Assembly: GCA_003149575.1 (NCBI GenBank)
Contig: QCWG01000001.1
Coordinates: 649,183 to 713,182, forward strand
Length of the DNA stretch: 64,000 nucleotides
Direction of reading: 5' to 3'
DNA from: Altererythrobacter sp. XM-24bin4
Lineage (GTDB): Bacteria > Pseudomonadota > Alphaproteobacteria > Sphingomonadales > Sphingomonadaceae
Below, in pieces: positions 9,282-19,482 of the stretch (the stretch's first letter is position 1; every line of letters starts with the position of its first letter). Both the position numbers and the translations under genes were made by a program. Under the pieces are notes generated by a model. It had not been told where the DNA came from and did no database searches. It saw only the letters and a list, made by a program, of their open reading frames with translations.

Positions 9282-10035
9282 CGCAGCCAACTTCGACATA
9301 GTCCGTTCGGAAGCGCTGGAAGGCGTTGCGCACGGCTTCTTTGGCCATAGCGGCTGCTTGCACCAGTTTGGCTATGGCGGCGAGGGTGATGAGCAAGTCA
9401 TCCGCGATGCGCGCGCCTCGGCCGCTGATTCGGTGCTGCCAGGCGGAGTGCTGGTATCGCCACATCAGGTCCATTCGCCTGACGTGATTATGGTGACTGA
9501 AGCGTGGAACGATTCCGCAACCGGACGACCGGAAGGCGATGCGCTGGTCACAGCGGCCTCAGGCTTGGTGTTGGGCATCGTCACAGCGGACTGCGCGCCA
9601 GTGCTGTTTGCCGACGTAGAGGCGGGAGTCATCGGTGCAGCACATGCCGGATGGCGCGGGGCGCGTGGAAATGAGCAGGGCGGTGTTTTGGAGAATACTC
9701 TTGAAGCCATGGTTTCGCTGGGCGCTTCGCTCGATCGGATTGCAGCGGCTATCGGGCCGACTATCGCGCAAGCCAGCTACGAAGTGGACGATCCTTTTCG
9801 GCAGCAATTCGGTGCTGACGATGCGCCCTTCTTTGCATACGGTGAAGTGGGAAAATGGCAATTCGATCTACCCGCCTATATTTCCAAGCGTCTGATGCGG
9901 CATGGGGTCAGGCATGTCGAAGATCTGGTGTTCGACACTTATGCATCTGAAAAGTCGTATTATTCCTATCGCCGAGCGACACATAGGGGCGAGCCCAACT
10001 ATGGCCGCCAGATAAGCATGATTGCTCTTTCCTAG
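9274..10035 (+). CDS. pgeF: Peptidoglycan editing factor PgeF (YfiH/laccase-domain family)
   Basis: A 253-residue multicopper-oxidase-like-fold protein of the YfiH family. E. coli PgeF removes wrongly placed L-Ser from peptidoglycan precursors; other members act on purine nucleosides. The conserved histidines and cysteine are seen in SPHQVHSPDV, TADCAPVLFAD and GAAHAGWRGA, and the C-terminal IGPTIAQASYEVDD and YSYRRATHRGEPNYGRQ blocks are complete. The start ATG overlaps the end of pepN by eight bases, so the two are coupled. The exact substrate cannot be told. Confidence 0.88.
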   Translation: MANAANFDIVRSEALEGVAHGFFGHSGCLHQFGYGGEGDEQVIRDARASAADSVLPGGVLVSPHQVHSPDVIMVTEAWNDSATGRPEGDALVTAASGLVLGIVTADCAPVLFADVEAGVIGAAHAGWRGARGNEQGGVLENTLEAMVSLGASLDRIAAAIGPTIAQASYEVDDPFRQQFGADDAPFFAYGEVGKWQFDLPAYISKRLMRHGVRHVEDLVFDTYASEKSYYSYRRATHRGEPNYGRQISMIALS

Positions 10036-10215
10036 CTGGCATCACGCTTGCTTGCACGAAACCGAACATTTGATGCCCAAAACACGGTTGGCATAGCCCG
10101 CCTTTGCGTCTATCAGCGCCGCCAAATAGGTGTATCCCGTCAACAGCGGGAATTCGCCAGGGGTTTTACGCGCACATCATGTGCGCTCGAGATAACAAGA
10201 GCAGGGTTAAGGCTA

Positions 10216-10791
10216 ATGGCTGATACGACTGGCACCGCGACACCTGATGCCGCCACCATGGCGGGCGAAGACGGGGTTCGTCGGCGCGACTTTATTAACA
10301 TCGCAGCGGTAAGCTTCGCCGGGGTTGGCGGCGCGTCTGTGCTGTATCCGCTGGTTAGCCAAATGGCTCCTTCTGCCGATGTTCTTGCTGCCAGCAGCAC
10401 CGAGATTGATGTTTCGGCGATTGAGCCTGGCCAGGCGATCAAGGGCGAGTTTCGCAAGCAGCCGCTGTTCGTGCGCCGCTTGACGCAAGCCGAGATTGAC
10501 GAAGCGAACGCTGTAGATGTGGCTTCTCTGCGCGATGCCGAAACGCTTGCGGATCGCACCAAGGCAGGCCGTGAAGACATGCTGGTCACCTTGGGCCTTT
10601 GCACGCACTTGGGCTGCGTTCCCTTGGGTGCTGCCGAAGGCGAAAACAAGGGTGAGTATGGCGGCTATTTCTGCCCGTGCCACGGTTCGCACTACGATAC
10701 GGCCGGCCGTATCCGCAAAGGTCCGGCGCCGACGAACCTTGCCGTTCCCGATTATGAATTCACGTCCGACACTGTCATCCGCGTCGGTTAA
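10216..10791 (+). CDS. petA: Ubiquinol-cytochrome c reductase Rieske iron-sulfur subunit
   Basis: A 191-residue Rieske subunit of the cytochrome bc1 complex, which transfers electrons from ubiquinol to cytochrome c1. A twin-arginine signal ([11 protein letters not shown], 21-31) followed by a hydrophobic stretch anchors it in the inner membrane after Tat export. The 2Fe-2S ligands are CTHLGC at 129-134 and CPCHGSH at 153-159, with [10 protein letters not shown] after them. The start at 10216 has AAGG just upstream; the frame is open 56 codons further back but without homology. It is the first gene of a petABC operon, 17 bases before petB. Confidence 0.95.
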   Translation: MADTTGTATPDAATMAGEDGVRRRDFINIAAVSFAGVGGASVLYPLVSQMAPSADVLAASSTEIDVSAIEPGQAIKGEFRKQPLFVRRLTQAEIDEANAVDVASLRDAETLADRTKAGREDMLVTLGLCTHLGCVPLGAAEGENKGEYGGYFCPCHGSHYDTAGRIRKGPAPTNLAVPDYEFTSDTVIRVG

Positions 10792-10808
10792 TTGTTGAGA
10801 GATTTGCG

Positions 10809-12122
10809 ATGAGCTTTGCCTGGGCACGCCAGTACGAACCCAAGACGGGACTGACTAAATGGCTGGATGAGCGGCTACCGCTGCCACGCCTGGTCTACAA
10901 TGCAGTCGGCGCCGGATATCCGGTTCCGCGCAACCTCAACTACATGTGGAATTTCGGCGTTCTGGCCGGTTTTTTCCTCGTGTTCCAGATTGTCACCGGT
11001 GTTGTGCTCGCGATGCACTACGCCGCGAACCAGCTGGTCGCGTTCGAGACGGTTGAGCACATTATGCGCAACGTCAACTGGGGCTGGCTGATGCGATACG
11101 CGCATGCCAACGGCGCCAGCTTCTTCTTTCTGGTGATCTATCTGCACATCTTCCGCGGCTTCTTCTACAGCTCGTATAAGGCTCCGCGAGAGATGATCTG
11201 GTTGCTTGGCGTGGTCATCTTCCTGCTGATGATGGCGACCGCGTTCATGGGCTATGTCCTGCCTTGGGGCCAAATGAGCTTCTGGGGCGCACAGGTAATT
11301 ACCGGCCTGTTCGGAGCAATCCCGCTTGTGGGCGAATCAATCCAGGTGTGGATCTTGGGTGGTTACGCGCCGGATAACTCCGCGCTTAACCGCTTCTTTT
11401 CGCTCCACTTCCTGCTGCCGTTCGTGATTGCAGGCGTTGTGATCCTGCACATCTGGGCGCTGCACATTCCGGGTTCTTCGAACCCGACCGGGGTTGAAGT
11501 GAAAAGCGAAAGCGACACCGTGCCATTCCACCCGTACTATACGGCGAAGGACGGTTTCGGATTGGGCGCTATTCTGATCCTGTTCGCCATCGTGGTGTTC
11601 TACTTCCCGACCACGCTTGGTCACGCGGAAAACTACATCGAAGCGAACCCGCTTTCGACCCCGGCGCTGATCGTTCCGGAATGGTATTTCTATCCGTTCT
11701 ACGCGATCTTGCGCGCCTTTACCTTTGACCTGACCATTCCGTTTACCGGAGTGGTTCTGATCCCGGCAAAGCTGCTGGGTGTGATGGCGATGTTCGGCTC
11801 GATCCTGATCTGGTTCTTCCTGCCTTGGCTGGACAAAGGACCGGTACGTTCAGGCCACTATCGCCCGACATTCCGCAAGTTCTTCTGGTTCGGCCTGATC
11901 CCTGCGATGGCACTGTTGTTCTATCTCGGTGGTCGCCCGGCTGAAGAACCCTACGTGATGCTAAGCCAGCTCGCGACGGCATATTACTTCCTGCACTTCC
12001 TGGTGATCCTGCCGCTGCTCAGTTCGATCGAGAAGACCGAGCCGCTGCCTTATTCGATCACGGAAGCGGTGCTGAGTGACAACAAACCTGCTGCAGCCAC
12101 TGCAGCTGAGCCGGCCGAATAA
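10809..12122 (+). CDS. petB: Cytochrome b of the bc1 complex
   Basis: A 437-residue multi-helix membrane subunit carrying hemes bL and bH. The Qo-site motif [13 protein letters not shown] (PEWY) is present near residue 295. The heme-ligand histidines appear in helix B ([13 protein letters not shown], with MHYAAN before) and helix D ([10 protein letters not shown] and [13 protein letters not shown]). The C-terminal extension ends in an Ala/Pro-rich tail. Standard alphaproteobacterial length. It lies between petA and petC with short spacings. Confidence 0.96.
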   Translation: MSFAWARQYEPKTGLTKWLDERLPLPRLVYNAVGAGYPVPRNLNYMWNFGVLAGFFLVFQIVTGVVLAMHYAANQLVAFETVEHIMRNVNWGWLMRYAHANGASFFFLVIYLHIFRGFFYSSYKAPREMIWLLGVVIFLLMMATAFMGYVLPWGQMSFWGAQVITGLFGAIPLVGESIQVWILGGYAPDNSALNRFFSLHFLLPFVIAGVVILHIWALHIPGSSNPTGVEVKSESDTVPFHPYYTAKDGFGLGAILILFAIVVFYFPTTLGHAENYIEANPLSTPALIVPEWYFYPFYAILRAFTFDLTIPFTGVVLIPAKLLGVMAMFGSILIWFFLPWLDKGPVRSGHYRPTFRKFFWFGLIPAMALLFYLGGRPAEEPYVMLSQLATAYYFLHFLVILPLLSSIEKTEPLPYSITEAVLSDNKPAAATAAEPAE

Positions 12123-12155
12123 GCCGCGACGACTGGATAGAGAGAGACACGAACC

Positions 12156-12983
12156 ATGATCCGCATCGGCGCAATCCTGATCGGCCTGTTTTTCGCAGGG
12201 ATCGCACTCTGGTCATTCGGCAAAGGGGCCTACAACCAAATCACCGAACCTGGCGAAAAGCCAGCCTACTATGCGTTCAAAGAGAAGCCGCATGGCCCGG
12301 ACGGCGGTTTCAGCTTCGAAGGCCCGCTTGGCGCCTGGGACTATGCGCAGCTGCAGCGCGGCTACCAGGTTTACAAGGAAGTGTGCGCAGCTTGCCACTC
12401 GATCCAGTATGTCGCGTTCCGCAATCTGGCAGAGCTGGGTTACAACGAAGCCGAGGTGAAGCAGGAAGCATCGACCTATAACATCCCGGTCTATGATGCT
12501 TCTTTGGCTGAAGTGGAAACCCGCCCGGGTCTGCCAACCGATCACTTCCCGGCTGTACCTTACTTCGGTGCTGGCGAACCGCCTGATCTTTCGCTGATGA
12601 CCAAGGCACGCGCCAATGGTGTGGACTATGTCTATTCGCTGCTGACCGGCTATGGCGAACCAGATCCGGAATTGCTTGCGGCAAATCCTGATTTCGAGGT
12701 GCCTGCGGGCCTCTATTTCAACCCCTATTTTGCCAATGTTAATCTGTCGATGGCACCGCCGCTGATGGCTGATGGGCAAGTAACATATAGTGACGGGACC
12801 GAAGCGACAGTTAGCCAGATGGCAAGGGACGTCACAGCGTTTCTGACTTGGACCGCTGAGCCGCGCCTGATTGATCGCAAGCAAACCGGTTTGCCGGTTC
12901 TGATCTTCCTGCTGATCGCAACCATTCTGGCATATCTTTCCAAGAAGCAGATCTGGGCTTCCGTGAAGCCGCGCAAAGACTGA
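12156..12983 (+). CDS. petC: Cytochrome c1 of the bc1 complex
   Basis: A 275-residue c-type cytochrome that accepts electrons from the Rieske centre and passes them to a soluble cytochrome. An N-terminal hydrophobic segment (residues 4-22) acts as the export signal. The heme site CAACH is at 77-81 and the sixth-ligand Met is probably in VNLSMAPPLMADG. A C-terminal helix (LPVLIFLLIATILAYL) anchors it, followed by a basic tail. It is the last gene of petABC; a hairpin terminator follows at 13010. Confidence 0.95.
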   Translation: MIRIGAILIGLFFAGIALWSFGKGAYNQITEPGEKPAYYAFKEKPHGPDGGFSFEGPLGAWDYAQLQRGYQVYKEVCAACHSIQYVAFRNLAELGYNEAEVKQEASTYNIPVYDASLAEVETRPGLPTDHFPAVPYFGAGEPPDLSLMTKARANGVDYVYSLLTGYGEPDPELLAANPDFEVPAGLYFNPYFANVNLSMAPPLMADGQVTYSDGTEATVSQMARDVTAFLTWTAEPRLIDRKQTGLPVLIFLLIATILAYLSKKQIWASVKPRKD

Positions 12984-13009
12984 ATTTTGCGAGACACCGC
13001 ATTTCAAGG

Positions 13010-13043
13010 CGCCCTGCCATCCTCGTGATGGCGGGGCGTTTTC
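13010..13043 (+). terminator. Rho-independent terminator after petABC
   Basis: GCCCTGCCATC (13011-13021) pairs with GATGGCGGGGC (13027-13037) with one G-U type mismatch over a five-base loop, followed by TTTT. It lies between petC and apt and would end the petABC transcript, so apt would need its own promoter or read-through. Confidence 0.8.
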
Positions 13044-13058
13044 ATTTGAGGACCCCGA

Positions 13059-13595
13059 ATGACACCTAACGAGCTCAAATCTCTGATCCGCACTGTGCCG
13101 GATTTCCCCGAAGCCGGGATCCAGTTCCGTGATATCACCACGCTGATCGGTCATCCCTTGGGTTTGGCGGCAACTGTCCGCCACTTGGCTGAACGGGCTA
13201 AGGCGTGCGGTGCAGAAGCGATTGCAGGAATGGAGGCACGCGGGTTTATCTTTGGCGCGGCGGTAGCTGTCGAGCTTGAGCTGGGTTTCATTCCGGTTCG
13301 CAAGCCGGGAAAGCTGCCGATTGAAATTATCGGGATCGATTACGCGCTTGAATACGGTACTGACCGGTTGGAGATTGACCCTGGCGCCATTCAGCATGGC
13401 CAGACTGTTGTTATCGTAGATGATCTGATCGCCACGGGCGGCACCGCTCTGGCAGCGGCGCAATTGCTGCGTCAGGCAGGGGCGACAATCGATGATGCGC
13501 TGTTTGTCATAGATCTGCCGGATCTTGGCGGGGCACAGAGGCTGCGCGATGCCAGCGTGGAAGTCAGCACCTTGATGGAATTTGAAGGCGACTGA
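13059..13595 (+). CDS. apt: Adenine phosphoribosyltransferase
   Basis: A 178-residue type I phosphoribosyltransferase that makes AMP from adenine and PRPP in purine salvage. The PRPP-binding loop VVIVDDLIATGGTALAAA is near 120-137; GMEARGFIFGAAVAVELE and IPVRKPGKLP match the Apt family. Usual length. It starts 15 bases after the petABC terminator with GAGGACCCCGA upstream. It is convergent with cysQ, six bases apart. Confidence 0.95.
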   Translation: MTPNELKSLIRTVPDFPEAGIQFRDITTLIGHPLGLAATVRHLAERAKACGAEAIAGMEARGFIFGAAVAVELELGFIPVRKPGKLPIEIIGIDYALEYGTDRLEIDPGAIQHGQTVVIVDDLIATGGTALAAAQLLRQAGATIDDALFVIDLPDLGGAQRLRDASVEVSTLMEFEGD

Positions 13596-13601
13596 ACAGC
13601 T

Positions 13602-14357
13602 TTAGCTGAGCCTCGCGACTTCATTAAGTACCCGTTCCGCCCATTCGGGGCGGCAAATCAGCAAATCCGGCAGGTAAGTGTCCTCGCAGTTGTAGATCAG
13701 CGGTGTTCCATCGATCCGGCTGCAATGCAGCCCATGCGCTTTCGCCACGGCCACGGGCGCGCAGCTGTCCCATTCAAACTGTCCGCCGGAATGCAGGTAA
13801 ATTTCGGCTTCTCCGCGCACCACAGCCATCGCCTTTGCCCCGGCGCTGCCCATGGGGACGAGTTGCCCGCCGATTGCCTTGCAGACCTCGACCGCTTCTT
13901 TTGCGGGGCGCGTGCGGCTGACCACCAGGCGGGGCACAGGCGCTGCTTCCGGCAAAGGCACGGGATGATCGGTTCGCAGCACGATGCCGCCATCGAGCCC
14001 CGGCAACGCAACCGCGCCAGTGTGGGCTTCACCATCGATCGACAGGCCGACGTGGACCGCCCAGTCGCTCCTCTGCTCACCATACTCGCGCGTTCCATCA
14101 ACCGGATCGATGATCCACACGCGGCGCTTGCTGCACCGCGCCGTGTCGTCCTTTTCCTCTTCGGAGAGCAGGCCGTCGTCTGGTCGGGCCGCGCGCAGTG
14201 TGTGACACAAAAACTGATTGGCTGTGGCGTCTCCGGCATCGCCAAGAGCCTTGCCTTCCAGCATTCGCGTGTCACGAACTTCCAGCAGAATCTTCCCGGC
14301 CTCAATCGCCAGTTCCGCAGCGAGCTCTGCGTCGGTCATTCGCGCAATCTCACTCAT
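13602..14357 (-). CDS. cysQ: 3'(2'),5'-bisphosphate nucleotidase CysQ (inositol monophosphatase fold)
   Basis: A 251-residue magnesium-dependent phosphatase that would hydrolyse PAP and PAPS to AMP and APS and so recycle the by-product of sulfate assimilation. The metal motif DPVDGTREY is near 83-91, LLSEEEKDD supplies the first acidic ligand, and [15 protein letters not shown] is the C-terminal metal motif. Its start overlaps the cysNC stop (ATGA), so it is the third gene of a cysD-cysNC-cysQ operon, which supports the function. Confidence 0.9.
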   Translation of the reverse strand: MSEIARMTDAELAAELAIEAGKILLEVRDTRMLEGKALGDAGDATANQFLCHTLRAARPDDGLLSEEEKDDTARCSKRRVWIIDPVDGTREYGEQRSDWAVHVGLSIDGEAHTGAVALPGLDGGIVLRTDHPVPLPEAAPVPRLVVSRTRPAKEAVEVCKAIGGQLVPMGSAGAKAMAVVRGEAEIYLHSGGQFEWDSCAPVAVAKAHGLHCSRIDGTPLIYNCEDTYLPDLLICRPEWAERVLNEVARLS

Positions 14358-16276
14358 TTCAACGGCATGATCTGTTCAATGATGTAATCAGCGGCTTCAG
14401 CAGGCGTGATGTCGACTGTGTTGACGCGGATTTCGGCATTCTCGGGCGCTTCATAGGGGCTGTCGATACCGGTAAAGTTCTTGAGCTGACCTTCGCGTGC
14501 CTTTTTGTAGAGACCCTTCACATCGCGCTGCTCTGCCACTTCCAACGGGGTGTCGACGAAGATCTCGATAAATTCACCTTCGGGCAGCATTTCGCGCACC
14601 ATCCGCCGCTCGGCCCTGAAGGGGCTGATAAAGGCCGTCAGCACGATCAGACCGGCATCGGTCATCAACTTCGCGACTTCGCCAATACGGCGGATATTCT
14701 CGATCCGGTCGGTTTCGGTAAAGCCCAGATCCTTGTTCAGGCCGTGCCGCACATTGTCGCCATCAAGCAGGAAGGTGTGGCGGTTCATCAAATTGAGCCG
14801 CTTCTCGACCTCATTGGCAATGGTCGATTTGCCTGAACCGGAAAGCCCGGTGAACCAGAGCACGCGCGGCTTCTGATTCTTCAGCGCGGCGTGATGATCG
14901 CGGCCAATCTCCGTCGCTTGCCAGTGCACATTCTGTGCGCGGCGCAGGCTGAAATGAATCATCCCGGCGGCAACCGTCGCATTGGTGTATTTGTCGATCA
15001 GGATGAACCCGCCAAGCTGGCGGCTGTTGGCATAGGGTTCGAACGTGATCGGGCGATCGGTGCGCAGCTCGGCCACGCCAATCCCGTTCAACTTCAGCGT
15101 CTTGGCCGCCAGATGTTCGAATGTGTTGACGCAAATCTCGTATTTGGGTGCTTGCACATTAGCGGTAACTGTCTGGCTGCCAAGCTTCAGCCAATAACCG
15201 CGCCCGGGCTTCATCGCTTGCTCATCCATCCACACAATGGTGGCTTCGAATTGGTCAGATGCCTCGGGCGGATCATCTGCGGCCGCGATCACATCGCCAC
15301 GGCTGCAATCAACTTCGTCCTTCAGCGTCAGCGTGACTGATTGTCCGGCGACGGCTTCGTCCTGATCGCCATCGAAACTGACAATGCGCTTTACCTTGCT
15401 GGTCTTGCCTGACGGGACGATTCGCACCGGATCGCCGGGCTTTACGCTTCCGCCGGATATCAGGCCGGCAAAGCCGCGAAAGTCGAGATTGGGCCGGTTG
15501 ACCCATTGCACCGGCATACGAAAAGCGCGCTCTTGCGCGCGAGTGTTTGCAAGCTCGACCGTTTCCAGATGATCGATCAGGCTTGAACCTGCATACCAAG
15601 GCGTGTTGGCCGATGGCGCGGTTGTAATGTTGTCGCCCTTGAACCCCGAGATGGGAATGGGGGTGAATGCCTCAGCGCCAATCTCCTTGGCGAAGATCTG
15701 ATAATCGGCAACGATGCGATCGAAGATTGCCTGATCGTAGCCGACCAGGTCCATCTTGTTCACCGCCAACACCAGATGCCTGATGCCAAGTAGATGGACG
15801 AGGAAACTGTGCCGCTTGGTCTGTTCGAGCACGCCCTTGCGTGCATCGACCAGGATCACGGCCAGATCAGCTGTCGAGGCGCCGGTCACCATATTGCGTG
15901 TATATTGTTCGTGGCCCGGTGTATCCGCGACGATGAACTTGCGTTTCTCGGTCGCGAAGAAGCGGTACGCGACATCAATGGTGATGCCTTGCTCGCGTTC
16001 CGCCGCCAGCCCGTCAACCAGCAAGGCAAAGTCGATCGCATCGCCTTGCGTGCCGTGCTTTGCGCTGTCGCCCTCCAATGCGGTGAGTTGATCTTCGAAG
16101 ATCATCTTCGAATCGTACAGCAGCCGCCCGATCAGCGTGCTTTTGCCGTCATCGACCGATCCGCATGTGATGAACCGCAGCATCTCCTTGTGCTGCTGCG
16201 CATCGAGATAGGCGGCGATATCGTCCGCAATCAAAGCTTCAGGGGCGTATGCCTGGTTCTCTCCAGAATAGGGCAT
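14354..16276 (-). CDS. cysNC: Bifunctional sulfate adenylyltransferase subunit 1 / adenylylsulfate kinase
   Basis: A 640-residue fusion. The N-terminal part (about 30-440) is the EF-Tu-like GTPase CysN with the P-loop [38 protein letters not shown] and NKMDLV. It drives APS formation with CysD. The C-terminal part (about 460-640) is APS kinase CysC with P-loop [11 protein letters not shown] and [15 protein letters not shown], turning APS into PAPS. Such fusions are usual in alphaproteobacteria. It overlaps cysD by one base and cysQ by four, showing tight coupling. Confidence 0.95.
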   Translation of the reverse strand: MPYSGENQAYAPEALIADDIAAYLDAQQHKEMLRFITCGSVDDGKSTLIGRLLYDSKMIFEDQLTALEGDSAKHGTQGDAIDFALLVDGLAAEREQGITIDVAYRFFATEKRKFIVADTPGHEQYTRNMVTGASTADLAVILVDARKGVLEQTKRHSFLVHLLGIRHLVLAVNKMDLVGYDQAIFDRIVADYQIFAKEIGAEAFTPIPISGFKGDNITTAPSANTPWYAGSSLIDHLETVELANTRAQERAFRMPVQWVNRPNLDFRGFAGLISGGSVKPGDPVRIVPSGKTSKVKRIVSFDGDQDEAVAGQSVTLTLKDEVDCSRGDVIAAADDPPEASDQFEATIVWMDEQAMKPGRGYWLKLGSQTVTANVQAPKYEICVNTFEHLAAKTLKLNGIGVAELRTDRPITFEPYANSRQLGGFILIDKYTNATVAAGMIHFSLRRAQNVHWQATEIGRDHHAALKNQKPRVLWFTGLSGSGKSTIANEVEKRLNLMNRHTFLLDGDNVRHGLNKDLGFTETDRIENIRRIGEVAKLMTDAGLIVLTAFISPFRAERRMVREMLPEGEFIEIFVDTPLEVAEQRDVKGLYKKAREGQLKNFTGIDSPYEAPENAEIRVNTVDITPAEAADYIIEQIMPLK

Positions 16277-17178
16277 CAGAAATACCCCTCCTGCTTCTTG
16301 GCTTCCATCGAGGCGCTTTCACCTTTGTCGATCGCGCGTCCCTGTCGCTCGGAGCCGGTCGCGAGCAGCATTTCCTGTATGATATCGGTTAGCTCGATCG
16401 CATCGCTTTCGGTCGCGCCGGTCAGCGGATAGCAACCCAGGGTACGGAACCGGACAGAACGCTCGACAGGTACTTCACCATCCTCGAAGCGGAAGCGTTC
16501 GTCATCGACCACCAGCGTCAACCCGTCCCGCTCAACAGTGGGGCGTTTCGCCGAATAATAGAGCGGTACGATGTCGATCTTCTCGGCCAGAATATATTGC
16601 CAGATGTCGAGCTCGGTCCAGTTGGAGATAGGGAAGACACGAATGCTCTCGCCGTCCTTCTTGCGGGCATTGTACAGATTCCAAAGCTCCGGCCTCTGGT
16701 TCTTCGGGTCCCAGCGATGCGATGCATTGCGGAAGCTGAATACCCGTTCCTTCGCGCGGGCCTTTTCCTCGTCGCGTCGACCACCGCCGAACGCTGCGTC
16801 AAATCCGTGTTCGGTCAGCGCGCGTTTGAGCGGATCGGTTAGCTGAGCCTGCGAATAGAGCGCGCTACCCGTGTCGAACGGGTTGATGCCTTGCGTATCG
16901 GCATCCTCGTTCTGGGCAATGATCAGTTCAAGTCCGTATTCCTTCACGGTCTTGTCGCGATGGGCAATCAGGTCCTTAAAATCCCAGCCGCTGGCGACAT
17001 GCAGCATCGGGAAGGGCGGCGGCGCTGGATAAAAGGCCTTTCGCGCCAAGTGCAGCATAACCGAAGAGTCCTTGCCGACCGAGTACAGCATGACCGGGTT
17101 TGTGGCTTCGGCCACAACCTCCCGCATGATGTGGATCGCTTCGGCTTCGAGCCGCTGAAGATGGGTCAGGCTTTGCAT
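16276..17178 (-). CDS. cysD: Sulfate adenylyltransferase subunit 2
   Basis: A 300-residue PP-loop ATP pyrophosphatase-type subunit that binds ATP and sulfate and makes APS together with the CysN GTPase. The PP-loop region [19 protein letters not shown] is at about 31-49, and [32 protein letters not shown] and [15 protein letters not shown] are family blocks. Full length. It is the first gene of the operon; the 171 bases upstream to the tRNA should hold the promoter, but no convincing box was picked. Confidence 0.95.
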   Translation of the reverse strand: MQSLTHLQRLEAEAIHIMREVVAEATNPVMLYSVGKDSSVMLHLARKAFYPAPPPFPMLHVASGWDFKDLIAHRDKTVKEYGLELIIAQNEDADTQGINPFDTGSALYSQAQLTDPLKRALTEHGFDAAFGGGRRDEEKARAKERVFSFRNASHRWDPKNQRPELWNLYNARKKDGESIRVFPISNWTELDIWQYILAEKIDIVPLYYSAKRPTVERDGLTLVVDDERFRFEDGEVPVERSVRFRTLGCYPLTGATESDAIELTDIIQEMLLATGSERQGRAIDKGESASMEAKKQEGYF

Positions 17179-17349
17179 AACGGGTCAGTTAGTTGTTCGT
17201 GTGCCGGTGGTTAAGCCCCAAAATTGGCTGCGCAAGAATAGAATTGGTTTGCCGCTAACAAGCAGTTCGCAAACTCGTCAGTCTTTCATTGACGAACCAG
17301 ACCATATCGTGGCAATTGCGCGCCGCGCTTCGTAAGAGCGTCACAACGG

Positions 17350-17423
17350 GCGGGTATAGCTTAGTGGTAAAGCCCTAGCCTTCCAAGCTAGTTATGCGGG
17401 TTCGATTCCCGCTACCCGCTCCA
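17350..17423 (+). tRNA. tRNA-Gly (TCC)
   Basis: A 74-base cloverleaf with encoded CCA. The acceptor stem GCGGGTA (17350-17356) pairs with TACCCGC (17413-17419), discriminator T, then CCA at 17421-17423. The anticodon stem CTAGC/GCTAG encloses CTTCCAA with anticodon TCC at 17382-17384, and the T arm contains GGTTCGATTCC. It reads GGA codons. Confidence 0.97.
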
Positions 17424-17716
17424 ACTTCCCGTTCATCGCTGTTCATTCCTGTCTAGACGTCGGCTGTAAATCCCCGGTATTCTGGTGCTAACTGTCCGCA
17501 CGCATTCACCCGAGTTCAATGCCATCCGCACTCTAGTGGGGGGTATGTTTAGGAGGTATGCAATGGCAGTCTGGTCGATACCCCCAATGATAGGGGTGTT
17601 TTGCAGGTTGAGCCTTTGCGCAACTGCGGCGTGTTGGAGAATAGCAACAACTGGGTGGCTGCTATTCTTACGAATTGGCAAACGCTGGCTAACGCAAGTA
17701 CTTAGAAGGACGCGGT
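17424..17716. other. Gene-poor tract after the tRNA, possibly an integration scar
   Basis: About 290 bases between tRNA-Gly and the end of panC. It contains G-rich GTGGGGGGTATG and GGAGGTATG runs and a small inverted repeat ACCCC/GGGGT. Several frames are open for 50 to 95 codons on both strands, but none has a good start with homology I can recognise. Position right after a tRNA would fit a relic of an integrated element, but this is only a guess. Confidence 0.3.
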
Positions 17717-18580
17717 TCAAACAGCCGGTCGCACCGCCATATTGTCGATCAGCCGTGTTTTCCCGATCCGCGCCGCTACCAGAAGACGCGCCGGGGCATG
17801 GGGTGTGGAATGGAGCAATTCCAGAGAGCTTGCGTCTGCCAAGGCTGCGTAGTCGACCGAATCGAAGCCGCTTTCTATCAGCACTCTCTTCAAAGTATCG
17901 AGGGCGGCATCCGGGGCTTGGCCGGCTTCGATTTCCGCAATCGCGAGTTTCATGCCGTTAGGGAGTGCGGTTGCCGCTGCGCGATGTTCAGGCGACAAAT
18001 AGCGATTGCGACTGCTCATCGCCAAGCCATCGGCTTCGCGCACCGTTGGCACGCCGACGATGTTATCGACATGCGGACGGGTCAGATCGAGATCGCGCGC
18101 CAGCGCACGAATCACAGCCAGCTGCTGGAAATCCTTTTCGCCAAAAAATGCCATATCCGGCATCACCTGATTGAGCAGCTTGCACACAACCGTTGCCACG
18201 CCATCGAAATGGCCGGGGCGTGAGGCATCGCAAAACCCCTCACTCACTGTGCTGACAGAAATGTTGGTGACGAAGCCTGGCGGGTACATCGCATCCACTG
18301 TCGGCGCCCATAACAAAGCGACGCCTTCGGCTTCCAGCATCGCTGAATCTTCAGCCAGCTGGCGCGGATACGCATCAAGATCTTCGTTGGGGCCGAACTG
18401 GGTCGGGTTGACGAAGATCGAAGCGACCACGTGATCACATTTGGCCTTGGCTTGGCGCATCAGGGTCAAATGCCCTTCATGCAGCGCGCCCATTGTCGGG
18501 ACCAGCCCTATGCTGCCGCCGTCAGCACGAAGCTCTGCGAGCGATTTTCTCAACATGTCGAGTGATCTGACGGTTTGCAC
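17717..18580 (-). CDS. panC: Pantothenate synthetase
   Basis: A 287-residue enzyme that joins pantoate and beta-alanine with ATP to give pantothenate. The HIGH-like motif VPTMGALHEGHLTLM is at about 27-41, FFGEKDFQQLAVIR near 150 and the KMSKS-like MSSRNRYLS near 185. The start is GTG 18580, preceded by GAGGGGG at good spacing; an ATG eight codons in is less well placed. Monocistronic, divergent from mipZ. Confidence 0.94.
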   Translation of the reverse strand: MQTVRSLDMLRKSLAELRADGGSIGLVPTMGALHEGHLTLMRQAKAKCDHVVASIFVNPTQFGPNEDLDAYPRQLAEDSAMLEAEGVALLWAPTVDAMYPPGFVTNISVSTVSEGFCDASRPGHFDGVATVVCKLLNQVMPDMAFFGEKDFQQLAVIRALARDLDLTRPHVDNIVGVPTVREADGLAMSSRNRYLSPEHRAAATALPNGMKLAIAEIEAGQAPDAALDTLKRVLIESGFDSVDYAALADASSLELLHSTPHAPARLLVAARIGKTRLIDNMAVRPAV

Positions 18581-18669
18581 GGTGGTGCCCCCTCAAGTAT
18601 GATTTAAACCGCTTCCCTAGCGCGCTCGATATGCGCGAGACAAGAAATTCGAGAAGGCCACTTACCCCT

Positions 18670-19479
18670 ATGTCTGCACCCGCTCCGCACCGGATTGTCT
18701 TCGCCAATGAAAAAGGCGGGACGGGAAAGTCCACCACCGCGGTGCATATAGCGATTGCGCTGGCCTATCGCGGGGCGCGAGTGGTGGCGATAGATCTGGA
18801 TCAGCGACAACGGACGATGGCGCGCTATCTGGAGAATCGGACTACCACCGCCGAACGACGCGGTATCAAACTGCCGACTGCGGAGTGCCGCGTATTCGAA
18901 GGTGATATCGAGGGGCTGGAGGCGCTCAGCCGAGAGCTTGGCGCGAATGCGGACTACATCGTCTATGATACACCAGGCCGCGATGACGAGCTTGCGCGGC
19001 ATGCGGCAACCGAGGCAGACACGCTGGTTACACCCATGAATGACAGTTTTGTCGATTTCGATCTGATCGGCCAGGTCGAAGGCGAGACATTCAAGGTCAA
19101 GAAACTGTCATTCTATGCCGAGCTGATCTGGGAGGCGCGTATCAAGCGCAGCCGGGCGACGATTGACCAGCACCGCCGTGAAATGGACTGGGTAGTCGTG
19201 CGCAACCGCACAGGCCATGTCGAAGCCCGCAATATGGTGCGGATCGAACAGGCGCTGACAGAGCTGTCGAAGCGCGTTGGTTTTCGCGTGGCGCAGGGCC
19301 TTTCAGAGCGCGTGATCTATCGCGAGCTTTTCCCGTCGGGTCTGACACTGCTCGACAAGGGGCATTTAGGCGAGTTGGGCACCAGCCATCTGGTTGCCCG
19401 TCAAGAATTGCGCGAACTCGTGCGCTCGCTTGCCTTGCCCGAATTCATGCCGCCTCAGCCCAAGCTGGTGCTTGTCTGA
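18670..19479 (+). CDS. mipZ: Division-plane positioning ATPase MipZ
   Basis: A 269-residue ParA/MinD-superfamily P-loop ATPase. In Caulobacter, MipZ forms a gradient from the ParB-origin complexes and inhibits FtsZ away from midcell. The deviant Walker A ANEKGGTGKSTTAVHIA is at 12-28, IDLDQRQRTMARYLENR follows at about 49, and IVYDTPGRDDELARHA is Walker B/switch II. The dimer-specific middle segment LSFYAELIWEARIKRS and the conserved WVVVRNR are MipZ-like rather than ParA-like. ATG 18670 is chosen since the family starts just before HRIVFANEKGG; an upstream ATG at 18631 exists. No parB neighbour is present, which is usual for mipZ. Confidence 0.9.
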   Translation: MSAPAPHRIVFANEKGGTGKSTTAVHIAIALAYRGARVVAIDLDQRQRTMARYLENRTTTAERRGIKLPTAECRVFEGDIEGLEALSRELGANADYIVYDTPGRDDELARHAATEADTLVTPMNDSFVDFDLIGQVEGETFKVKKLSFYAELIWEARIKRSRATIDQHRREMDWVVVRNRTGHVEARNMVRIEQALTELSKRVGFRVAQGLSERVIYRELFPSGLTLLDKGHLGELGTSHLVARQELRELVRSLALPEFMPPQPKLVLV

Positions 19480-19482
19480 CCG

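Noticed and set aside
12213..13463. 416-codon minus-strand frame opposite petC and apt
   Set aside because: Antisense shadow spanning two clear genes and a terminator, with no protein features.
15794..16432. Long plus-strand frame opposite cysNC and cysD
   Set aside because: Antisense shadow of two well conserved genes; typical of GC-rich third positions.
17433..17720. A 95-codon minus-strand open frame beginning at the panC stop
   Set aside because: TTG start without a ribosome site, no recognisable domain, and overlapping open frames on the other strand. Treated as noise in an intergenic tract.
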